From Bacillota bacterium (lineage in GTDB: Bacteria > Bacillota > Bacilli > Bacillales > Cytobacillaceae), in assembly GCA_023387295.1 (NCBI GenBank), contig JAEWIG010000300.1, forward strand, positions 1 to 9,093: a stretch of DNA of 9,093 nt. The letters are read 5' to 3'. The notes beneath the pieces are model-generated. The model made no database searches, was not told the DNA's origin, and was given only the letters and a program-made list of their open reading frames with translations. Position 1 is the first letter of the stretch. Each line of letters opens with the position of its first letter. Of the stretch, positions 1 through 5,166 are shown in pieces. Both the position numbers and the translations under genes were made by a program.

Positions 1-2
1 AA

Positions 3-104
3 AAGCAAATAGATATATTGAAGACTATTCAATTTAGACATGTTAATACAATTAATTGTAAGGGTTGTATTTCGGAATTAAGAAAAATGATTAAGCCCTT
101 ATAG
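3..104 (+). CDS. possible 3' end of a gene cut by the window edge
   Basis: Frame 3 is open from the window edge through 33 codons to a TAG at 102-104. The C-terminal residues read NCKGCISELRKMIKPL, with a CxxC pair. A palindromic terminator-like hairpin follows nine bases later, which is where one would expect a transcript to end. The stretch is too short to prove coding, and an open frame of this length can arise by chance in AT-rich DNA. I do not recognise the product. Confidence 0.25.
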   Translation, partial: KQIDILKTIQFRHVNTINCKGCISELRKMIKPL

Positions 105-112
105 TAACACCC

Positions 113-170
113 TAAACCAAAGAAGAATTAAACGTTTATTCGAATAAATATTTATTTCTTCTTTGGTTTA
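113..170. terminator. long AT-rich palindrome, likely bidirectional terminator
   Basis: TAAACCAAAGAAGAA at 113-127 is exactly complementary to 156-170. The stem continues inward with few mismatches to a centre at 141/142, so almost all 58 bases can pair. T-rich arms on both strands fit a bidirectional terminator. It contains AAACGTTTATTC, which recurs in the palindrome at 480-523 on the other side of the 65-aa gene. A protein-binding or structural role is an alternative. Confidence 0.6.
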
Positions 171-230
171 AATTGAATGGTATTCTTGTTAGACACCAAT
201 AAGCTATAGCAACTTATTTTAATTTTAAAT

Positions 231-236
231 TATAAT
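231..236 (+). promoter_or_regulatory. -10 box candidate for the 65-aa gene
   Basis: A perfect TATAAT lies 39 bases before the ATG at 276. I see no good -35 box at 16-18 bases upstream, so this rests on the -10 hexamer and position alone. Confidence 0.3.
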
Positions 237-275
237 GTAAAAGTGATTACTCATATTAAAGTAAGGGGTTAACTA

Positions 276-473
276 ATGTTTGTATGTGAATGCGGTGGTA
301 TTTTATTAGTGATTAGAATTGAAGAGGTTCCTGAACATATCTCCAAAGAAAAGAGATTATCTTATAACCGTGTTTGTGATGTGCAATGTCAAAAATGCGG
401 AAAGGTACAATATTCACAACCATATGATGACGGAGGGACAATAAATAAGGTGCGAGATACAAAACCAATATAA
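276..473 (+). CDS. small zinc-knuckle protein, function unknown
   Basis: This 65-aa protein has two cysteine clusters that would form a zinc ribbon: C4-x-C6-G near the N terminus and C34, C38-x-x-C41-G in the middle. Between them is a short hydrophobic strand (ILLVIRI, about 9-15). No signal peptide, membrane segment or catalytic motif is visible, so a cytoplasmic zinc-stabilised protein, perhaps binding nucleic acid or protein, is the most that can be said. The start is supported by AAGGGG seven to eight bases before the ATG and by a TATAAT further upstream. It is monocistronic: a hairpin precedes it at 113-170 and another follows seven bases after its stop. I do not recognise a named family. 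That it is a real gene is likely; the function is unknown. Confidence 0.7.
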   Translation: MFVCECGGILLVIRIEEVPEHISKEKRLSYNRVCDVQCQKCGKVQYSQPYDDGGTINKVRDTKPI

Positions 474-479
474 GAAGGT

Positions 480-523
480 ATAAATAAAAGAAGGTATAAA
501 CGTTTATTCCTTCTTTTATTTAT
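480..523. terminator. near-perfect palindrome after the 65-aa gene
   Basis: Positions 480-494 pair fully with 509-523. After one T-T mismatch, six more pairs reach the centre AAACGTTT at 498-505. The U-rich 3' arm suits termination of the 65-aa gene, and the mirrored arm would work on the other strand. The 12-base string AGAAGGTATAAA occurs at 473-484 and again at 489-500, the second copy being the 5' arm. Confidence 0.65.
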
Positions 524-559
524 TGGTTGTAATCTACGAAGATTTTGTCATTGAAGTTG

Positions 560-660
560 ATTCCTGCACGCTGGCGCTTCCGTTTCCTTTTGGTTCGGGG
601 CCCCAGGCCTTCATGTGATTAGAAGACGCTGCCGGAATTCATCTACTCGCTCGTTCCTCA
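560..660. other. GC-rich island, possible structured RNA or dispersed repeat
   Basis: About 100 bases are clearly richer in G+C than the surrounding DNA and contain GGGGCCCC at 597-604. A stem-loop can form between 571 and 606: CTGG pairs with CCAG, GC with GC, CCG with CGG and CC with GG around a TTTT loop. No frame is convincingly coding; the longest minus-strand ATG frame (534-614, 26 codons) has no ribosome site. With the rest of 474-801 this is the gene-free gap before the 121-aa gene, which also holds a weak hairpin at 696-722 (TTTTTGGT/ACCAAAAA). Confidence 0.4.
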
Positions 661-801
661 CTTAAACAAGAATAGACAATTCTCATGTTCAGCTATTTTT
701 GGTATCTCAAGAAGACCAAAAAGGGATATTATTGGTTTTTTTCCATTTTTAAACGGTAACATTAGAGTAAGTAATAATGAAATAAAGGGAGGAGAGTTAA
801 A

Positions 802-1167
802 ATGAAGCTCAAGGACTTTTTAACAGGCGATGAACTAACTCAATGGCTGAATTTAGAAATGGAGTTATTGGCTGCTCACAATAAAAAAGAACGAACGCAT
901 ATTTTATACGAAATGGATGAGTTATTAGAGACAGCAAGAAGCCGCTATAAAGCATATTTAGCTAAAGAAGAATCATCATCCTCATCTTGTTTAGAAGAAA
1001 TGACCTTAAAGCCCGGTTATTTTATTGAGTTTAAAACACAGGAAGAAATAAATAAATTACGCAGAGAAAAAACAAACAATGCTTATAAGGAATTGCAAAA
1101 AGAAGTTCAAGATCTCTTAAATGAAAATGATAGGATAGTAAAAAAAGCAACTAAAAAGAAGTTTTAA
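802..1167 (+). CDS. 121-aa charged helical protein, function unknown
   Basis: The product is rich in Glu, Lys and Leu and has no hydrophobic or signal segment, so it should be soluble and mostly alpha-helical. Residues about 20-55 and 80-117 have spacing suggestive of coiled coils. The helices are separated by a serine-rich linker (EESSSSSC, 56-63) and a short beta-like stretch (KPGYFIEFKT). The tail is strongly basic (KKATKKKF), which could favour nucleic-acid binding. A strong GGGAGGAG ribosome site (788-795) lies at the right distance from the ATG and fixes the start. A promoter is not clear. No downstream gene is co-transcribed in an obvious way; the nearest strong plus-strand terminator is at 1535-1597. 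I do not recognise the family. Confidence 0.7.
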   Translation: MKLKDFLTGDELTQWLNLEMELLAAHNKKERTHILYEMDELLETARSRYKAYLAKEESSSSSCLEEMTLKPGYFIEFKTQEEINKLRREKTNNAYKELQKEVQDLLNENDRIVKKATKKKF

Positions 1168-1534
1168 AGAGACGTTTAGGCAAGGTGACAGGGTAACTGC
1201 TATTAAACGCAAAGTAAACATAGCATTATGGTAAAAATATTTGGTAATGCTTTATGGTAAATCTTAAAAACTATGGTATCAACGAGTCTTATAGTTACAC
1301 TAGAACAGGAACCATGTCATCAGACCTACTGGAACAATAATGTCAGATTGGTAAGGTACTTGAATCATTTTAGCCATCATTTTCTCTCTTTCGGCAAACA
1401 AAAAAGCATACACTTAATCCTCGCTCAGCAGAAAGGTTATTTGTGTATGCTTAAAATGGCTACATTTAACCGTTGAAAAACTATTTATATTCAAACTATT
1501 ACGAATACACCGAATAACCTTGTTGGACGACAAG
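1168..1534. other. non-coding gap with short repeats and a weak minus-strand micro-ORF
   Basis: No gene is well supported here. The motif TATGGTA or a close variant recurs near 1228, 1241, 1254 and 1272 at 13-18 base spacing, and AGCATTA/TAATGCT (1222-1228, 1245-1251) can form a hairpin. On the minus strand, 1380 to 1300 encodes 26 residues with a hydrophobic end (IIVPVGLMTWFLF) after a GAGAG-type ribosome site. This could be a micro-peptide or a gene remnant, but the evidence is thin. Confidence 0.3.
1404..1452 (-). terminator. hairpin with minus-strand U tract
   Basis: AAGCATACAC at 1404-1413 pairs exactly with 1443-1452, leaving a 29-base loop. Read on the minus strand, the second arm runs into TTTTTTG, as in a Rho-independent terminator. 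The long loop makes it a weaker case than the other hairpins here, and no minus-strand gene just upstream of it is convincing. Confidence 0.4.
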
Positions 1535-1597
1535 AAAGAAGCCATTTCCATAATGTTAAGTGTTGAACACACTTAACATTATGGAAATGGCTTTTTT
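1535..1597. terminator. very strong bidirectional terminator hairpin
   Basis: Positions 1539-1563 and 1569-1593 form a perfect 25-bp stem with a five-base loop (TGAAC). A G-T wobble and three further A-T pairs extend it to 1535/1597. The plus-strand arm ends in GGCTTTTTTATTT, an ideal U tract; the minus strand ends in CTTTCTTG, which is weaker. It separates the 121-aa gene region from the transposon-like unit. Confidence 0.8.
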
Positions 1598-1650
1598 ATT
1601 TACATTTTGTCTTTTAATTCTAGCACACTCTAGATAGTGAAAGAATCTTT

Positions 1651-1745
1651 TAACTAGACCCCCTAGACAAATTTCCCACCTCCCCCTTAGCAATTTGCTA
1701 ACCTACCCTTAAAGGGATAATAACAGCAAAACGCGAAAAACCAAG
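1651..1745. repeat. cluster of short palindromes, function unknown
   Basis: This gene-free stretch carries two CTAGAC copies (1654-1659, 1663-1668), the inverted repeat TTAGCAA-T-TTGCTAA (1687-1701) and CCCTT-A-AAGGG (1706-1716), close together. Such a cluster is reminiscent of protein-binding DNA like a transfer origin, but I cannot match it to a known nic site. It lies just outside the left Tn3-type end. Confidence 0.3.
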
Positions 1746-1766
1746 TTAAGGATCAAATTCATTTTT

Positions 1767-1806
1767 GGGGCATCGTCTTAGAGAAATGCGGATACACAAC
1801 GTTAAG
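1767..1806 (+). repeat. left Tn3-type terminal inverted repeat (degenerate)
   Basis: The sequence starts GGGG, contains TCGTC and AAATGCGGAT, and ends CACAACGTTAAG, matching the right end in inverted orientation. It is 40 rather than 38 bases because two extra bases sit between GTC and AAATGCGG. This may weaken its recognition by a transposase. Confidence 0.65.
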
Positions 1807-1829
1807 CAACTTGTGATAGCAAAAAACAA

Positions 1830-1863
1830 GAAAGAGTTGTCTACACAATGTAGCAACTCTTTC
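1830..1863 (-). terminator. terminator of the 59-aa minus-strand gene
   Basis: GAAAGAGTTG (1830-1839) pairs with CAACTCTTTC (1854-1863). After one bulged T, CTACA pairs with TGTAG around a three-base loop. On the minus strand the stem is followed by TTGTTTTTTGC. It lies 56 bases past the stop of the minus-strand gene at 1919-2098 and 24 bases inside the left inverted repeat. Confidence 0.7.
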
Positions 1864-1918
1864 AATTAGGTTAATGTTCTTCGTCTTTATAGAATAGCTC
1901 CAAGTTAACTTAAAATCA

Positions 1919-2098
1919 TTATTGTCTATAGCCTAAACGTCTCAACGTTTCGTCGGATTGTTTCAATGCGGTTGCTATCATATCCTGTATCTCAGGATTA
2001 GGTGGTACTTTTGCATCCAGAGGTACACGAACCACAGATTTATATACTTGTTTATTTTCTTTATCTTCTTTAATTTTCCTTTTTGAAAATAAAAACAT
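1919..2098 (-). CDS. 59-aa basic protein, function unknown
   Basis: This small gene begins with ATG at 2098 and ends with TAA at 1919-1921. The product starts with a basic segment (FSKRKIKEDKENKQ, about 4-17), then a beta-like stretch (YKSVVRVPLDAKVPPNP) and a C-terminal helix (EIQDMIATALKQSDETLRRLGYRQ). GAGAGG at 2109-2114 is 10 bases upstream of the start. An extended -10 promoter lies at 2124-2132 and a strong terminator at 1830-1863, so it has all the parts of a stand-alone transcription unit. No membrane segment or known motif is visible. It is divergent from the ATPase operon inside the same transposon-like unit; whether it belongs to that system is unknown. I do not recognise the family. 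Confidence 0.7.
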   Translation of the reverse strand: MFLFSKRKIKEDKENKQVYKSVVRVPLDAKVPPNPEIQDMIATALKQSDETLRRLGYRQ

Positions 2099-2123
2099 AG
2101 CTCATCATCCTCTCTTTAGATTC

Positions 2124-2132
2124 ATTGTACCA
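2124..2132 (-). promoter_or_regulatory. extended -10 promoter of the 59-aa gene
   Basis: On the minus strand the sequence reads TGGTACAAT, a TGn extension followed by TACAAT (five of six matches to TATAAT). It lies about 26 bases before the start codon and just before the ribosome site. The -35 region is T-rich without a clear hexamer. Confidence 0.5.
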
Positions 2133-2201
2133 TTTTCATATGATAAAAACGGATGATTTTAGATTGATCTTTAGTTATCAGTCTTTACAATCTGCGAATG
2201 A

Positions 2202-2378
2202 CTAGTACAAAAAATGCTTGTTCAAAATCTCCCTTAGGGCTTTAATCTCTTTCTTACTCTGATTTCTCCAGTTTACACATCCTTTAATATCTTCATAATA
2301 TGGAATTTTGTGTATGATGTGGTTACCTTTAAAGGTATTAATTACTACAAAAATAAGTTGCGTCGATTTACTGAGAAA
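2202..2378 (-). pseudogene. C-terminal fragment of an unidentified gene
   Basis: A minus-strand frame is open for 58 codons to a TAG at 2202-2204 and reads like genuine protein. It has a hydrophobic strand (LIFVVIN), then KIPYYEDIKGCVNW and a charged C-terminal helix (SKKEIKALREILNKHF). It has no ATG, GTG or TTG start and no ribosome site, and an in-frame TGA lies directly upstream at 2379-2381. A truncated or decayed gene is the best reading. The parent family is not recognised; chance remains possible in AT-rich DNA. Confidence 0.35.
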
Positions 2379-2468
2379 TCATGTTGCAACTATTTATATA
2401 TATATATTTCTAATAAGTTATTTAAAAGTTATAAAAAAATGTACCAAGAAAAACTCTATACAAACAAG

Positions 2469-2524
2469 AAATAAATCAATACATTTTCAAAATGTATTGA
2501 TTTATTTGAAAATGTATTGATTTA
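2469..2524. repeat. 39-nt palindrome plus 20-bp tandem repeat: operator-like array
   Basis: Positions 2469-2507 form a perfect palindrome centred on C2488 (19-bp arms). Its right half is repeated directly: 2485-2504 and 2505-2524 are 20-bp tandem copies that differ at one base, both containing AAAATGTATTGATTTA. The second copy includes the -35 box of the ATPase operon promoter. A protein bound here would block transcription, so an operator for a dimeric repressor is the natural reading. The whole 2381-2468 stretch upstream is AT-rich with no gene. Confidence 0.65.
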
Positions 2525-2545
2525 AATGTATATCTGTACTATATT
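2517..2545 (+). promoter_or_regulatory. promoter of the ATPase operon
   Basis: TTGATT (2517-2522), a 17-base spacer and TATATT (2540-2545) form a good housekeeping-type promoter. Its start point would be near 2552, leaving a leader of only about 13 bases before the ATG at 2565. The -35 box lies inside the repeat array. Confidence 0.55.
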
Positions 2546-2552
2546 TATCCAT

Positions 2553-2558
2553 GAGGTG
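2553..2558 (+). promoter_or_regulatory. ribosome site fixing the 76-aa start
   Basis: GAGGTG lies six bases before the ATG at 2565. The in-frame ATG at 2526 has no ribosome site and would lie upstream of the predicted transcript start, so 2565 is preferred. Confidence 0.7.
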
Positions 2559-2564
2559 AAATAT

Positions 2565-2795
2565 ATGGTAAATGTTAACCTAGAAAAACAAGAAAGATTT
2601 AAAAAGATAGCTGAGCAACGCACCAATAAAATCTTGAAAACTCTTAAATTATTAGGTAACTGTGCGAATCGAGGGAATTACAGTTACACAGATGAAGAGG
2701 TTAAAAAGATTTTCGTTGCAATTGAAAGAGAATTAAAGAATACAAAAAACAAATTCCAAGAGGAACAAGACGAGGAAATTGAATTTAAATTATAA
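2565..2795 (+). CDS. 76-aa helical protein, first gene of the ATPase operon
   Basis: The product is soluble, highly charged and largely alpha-helical. Its N-terminal half is basic (QERFKKIAEQRTNKILKTLKLLG, about 9-31), followed by a turn with NCANRGNYSYTDEEV (32-46), a second helix (KKIFVAIERELKNTKNKF) and an acidic tail (EEQDEEIEF). The NxxNRxNYxYT turn looks like the signature of a conserved small-protein family that I have an impression of seeing in defence-type gene clusters, but I cannot name it. Only 11 bases separate it from the ATPase gene, whose ribosome site starts at the TAA, so they should be co-translated. It could be an adaptor or regulator of the ATPase. No clear helix-turn-helix is seen. 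Confidence 0.75.
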   Translation: MVNVNLEKQERFKKIAEQRTNKILKTLKLLGNCANRGNYSYTDEEVKKIFVAIERELKNTKNKFQEEQDEEIEFKL

Positions 2796-2806
2796 GGGGG
2801 ATTATC

Positions 2807-5152
2807 ATGGTAGCTGAATCTGCAGTTCAAGTTCCTACAAATTGGAGGTCCAATATTGAGCAAGTTGTATCTGGTTATGAAACCGAACCAGCTAAAGGTT
2901 TGGTTCATGGACTTCAGAAAGACTCTATTCAAAACACTTGGGGAGCAAGAAAGACTAACAAAGGAAGTGGTTGGGGGACAAGATTTCAACTCATAAAAAA
3001 TGATCTCGGAACTTTTCTAACGGTAGAAGACTGGGGTACTACTGGCATGACGGGTCCTAATATGCCAATGGATAAGATTAATAGCTTATCTGGTGAACTT
3101 GGACCTGATCATAAGTTGGCTCGTTTTTCAGCGATGAATTATTCGGGTGGCAATGAGGGCGCCGGTTTATATGGAAGAGGAAAACTTCTTTTTTCTGCTG
3201 CCTCTAAAGATTATCATTTTTATTTTGAAACTTTTACAGAAGAAGAAGGATATAGAGCAAACTATAAAAGGCTTAATGGTAACATGTTAGTCGTTAATCC
3301 AGTTGCCTTTGAAGGAGAAGTAGCTAAAAATTTTATTAGAGAAGAAGCAGGAATTGAACCAATTAATAGAGTGGGTAGCAGAATTATTATCGTAAATCCA
3401 AGAGACGAGATTATTAACGCAGTAGAAAACGGAAATTTTTTGAAGTATATAGAAGAGACTTGGTGGAGAATTTTATTAAAATATAGCCATGTTTCAATCT
3501 CAGTTGAATATAACGGAATTGTAGAAAAAGCCAAAATTCCAGCTGTCTATGCTGACGCAATCGAAGAAAAAAATGGTTGGAAGGCATGGAATAAGGATAG
3601 ATATTCTGTATCAAACTATCACAGCGTAAAAAAGATCCAGCTTTTCGTTTCTGAGTTTGAGATAGATGAAGAATTATGTGGGGTATTCTTCTACCGTAGA
3701 GATATGAAAATTGGTAAGATCGATTTAGATATCCCTCCTAAAATTAGAAATAAGTATTTTGGGTTTATTGAGGTTGATTCTGATTGGGAAGATGATCTGG
3801 CCATGAACGAAGACCTTGAACATTATGGGGTAAAAAGAAAATCTAAGAAATGCTTCCAAAAACTTAAATTTGAAGTAACTAATGAACATAAACTATTCAT
3901 GGAAGATTTAGGTTTGTTTAAAAAGAAAAAAAGTGAAGACGAACGATTAAGACAAGAGTTGACCGAAATATCACAAGGATTAGAGTCCTTTTTCAATGAT
4001 ATTAATGTTAGTAGTATTGGTAGCAAAGGCCCCAAAAAGGAAAAAATTGATGTAAGCTGGGCTGGTATGGAGTTTCCGAATTCAAAACAGGATCGCCTCT
4101 ATACTAGAGATGAAATAAAAAATATTAAGTTTAAAATAAAAAACAACACTGGTTCTACACGAAAGGTAGAATATAAGTTGCGTGTTATCTGCCGTAACGA
4201 AGAAGTAAAAACTATAGCTACAAGCGTAAAAGAAATTCAAGGGTCGGCAGAAGAAATTTTTGGCCCTTTTAACTTAGTTATTGATTCTCCTTTAGTAAGA
4301 TTCGAAAAGAATTTTATTAATCTCGAAGTATCATTTGCGGGGAAAACTATAACTAAGGAAATTCCGATTTATTACGATATAACCCCTATAACAACTCCTA
4401 GACATAACTTTCTTGTGAAAAATTCCAGCATGACGTTCCCTCATCAAGATTCCAAGAGGATTAACACCAATGAGAGTCTTAAGGATATAAAGTACACTAT
4501 AGAAAATAACACCATTGAAACTGCGTATATTGCATTCCACTTATCTACTCATAATGTGGAAAAGAGCAATGAATTACTTGAATCGGCTCTAATTAAAAAG
4601 GATATTGTCCTAAATCCATATGATAAAATTGAGATCGATTGTCCAGATATCTTTTTTAGTACGGATGCTTATGAATCAGAAGTAGGTAAAGGTAAAATCG
4701 AGTTAAGGGCTCGGATAAGCGCTGCAAAAGATTTCCTGAATTACGAGACTGCTGAAGAACTCTCAAAGGGCTCTAAAATTACCGTATATTTTAATCAAGA
4801 CCCCGATGGTATAGGAAGTACGTTTAGTGATTTTAGAATGCTTATGGATGAAAACGGAAAGCGCTCTGACCTAATTAATGAAGATGGTAATTGGGTTTTT
4901 GAAGTTTATGTAAAGCATCCTGCTTATGAAAGAATAGCAGATGATGATGAACATAGAATAGAGTACTTGAATGAAGAGATGTTAAAACAAATGGTCCGAG
5001 CTCATATCCAGGAAGGAAATTTTTCTATCCTGAATATCGATGAAGAAGAGACAAAGACAGAGGACGAACTAGAGGAATTACCAGCAGGTGAATTAATACA
5101 GAAGATATATCAGACCTTGGACAAACTACAATATAAAAGATTAAAACTTTAA
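2807..5152 (+). CDS. GHKL (Bergerat-fold) ATPase, candidate defence effector or sensor
   Basis: The 781-aa protein carries the GHKL nucleotide-binding motifs in order. The N box is at 37-47 (D39xxxN43, with N43 the expected Mg ligand). The G1 box at 75-81 reads DWGTTGM, a DxGxxGM variant with one extra residue over the usual DxGxG. The glycine-rich lid is at 118-126 (GAGLYGRGK). A middle region (about 190-310) with beta strands and FFYRRDM (294-300) resembles the transducer part of MutL/MORC/Hsp90-like ATPases. A charged linker (about 370-415) leads to two beta-rich segments sharing a 28-residue duplicated motif (421-448 and 542-569, both ...IKNIK/IKDIK...NNT). The C-terminal region has NWVFEVYVKHPAY (695-707) and an acidic tail. 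It is cytoplasmic, with no membrane segment. AAGGGGG six bases before the ATG supports the start. The next gene follows after 14 bases. ATP binding is well supported; a defence role is inferred. Confidence 0.88.
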   Translation: MVAESAVQVPTNWRSNIEQVVSGYETEPAKGLVHGLQKDSIQNTWGARKTNKGSGWGTRFQLIKNDLGTFLTVEDWGTTGMTGPNMPMDKINSLSGELGPDHKLARFSAMNYSGGNEGAGLYGRGKLLFSAASKDYHFYFETFTEEEGYRANYKRLNGNMLVVNPVAFEGEVAKNFIREEAGIEPINRVGSRIIIVNPRDEIINAVENGNFLKYIEETWWRILLKYSHVSISVEYNGIVEKAKIPAVYADAIEEKNGWKAWNKDRYSVSNYHSVKKIQLFVSEFEIDEELCGVFFYRRDMKIGKIDLDIPPKIRNKYFGFIEVDSDWEDDLAMNEDLEHYGVKRKSKKCFQKLKFEVTNEHKLFMEDLGLFKKKKSEDERLRQELTEISQGLESFFNDINVSSIGSKGPKKEKIDVSWAGMEFPNSKQDRLYTRDEIKNIKFKIKNNTGSTRKVEYKLRVICRNEEVKTIATSVKEIQGSAEEIFGPFNLVIDSPLVRFEKNFINLEVSFAGKTITKEIPIYYDITPITTPRHNFLVKNSSMTFPHQDSKRINTNESLKDIKYTIENNTIETAYIAFHLSTHNVEKSNELLESALIKKDIVLNPYDKIEIDCPDIFFSTDAYESEVGKGKIELRARISAAKDFLNYETAEELSKGSKITVYFNQDPDGIGSTFSDFRMLMDENGKRSDLINEDGNWVFEVYVKHPAYERIADDDEHRIEYLNEEMLKQMVRAHIQEGNFSILNIDEEETKTEDELEELPAGELIQKIYQTLDKLQYKRLKL

Positions 5153-5157
5153 GGGTG
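5152..5157 (+). promoter_or_regulatory. ribosome site for the TTG-started third gene
   Basis: AGGGTG lies nine bases before TTG at 5167. An in-frame TGA at 5158-5160 excludes any earlier start, and the first internal Met is far into the protein, so the TTG start is secure. Confidence 0.65.
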
Positions 5158-5166
5158 TGAAATAAA

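Noticed and set aside
534..614. Minus-strand 26-codon frame in the GC-rich island
   Set aside because: No ribosome site and a composition explained by the GC-rich island itself.
1220..1280. TATGGTA repeats as replication iterons
   Set aside because: Copies are short, imperfect and irregularly spaced, and far from the rep gene.
1273..1476. Plus-strand 67-codon open frame
   Set aside because: No ribosome site, passes through the hairpin at 1404-1452, and shows no recognisable protein features.
2308..2520. Plus-strand 70-codon open frame before the operon
   Set aside because: No ribosome site, low-complexity hydrophobic and basic composition, and it runs through the operator palindrome; a chance frame in AT-rich DNA.
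2469..2524. CRISPR-like repeats
   Set aside because: The copies are immediately adjacent with no spacers and form a palindrome over a promoter; operator-like instead.
2526..2564. Longer start (ATG at 2526) for the first operon gene, giving 89 aa
   Set aside because: There is no ribosome site, and it lies within the predicted promoter; the ATG at 2565 has GAGGTG at the right distance.
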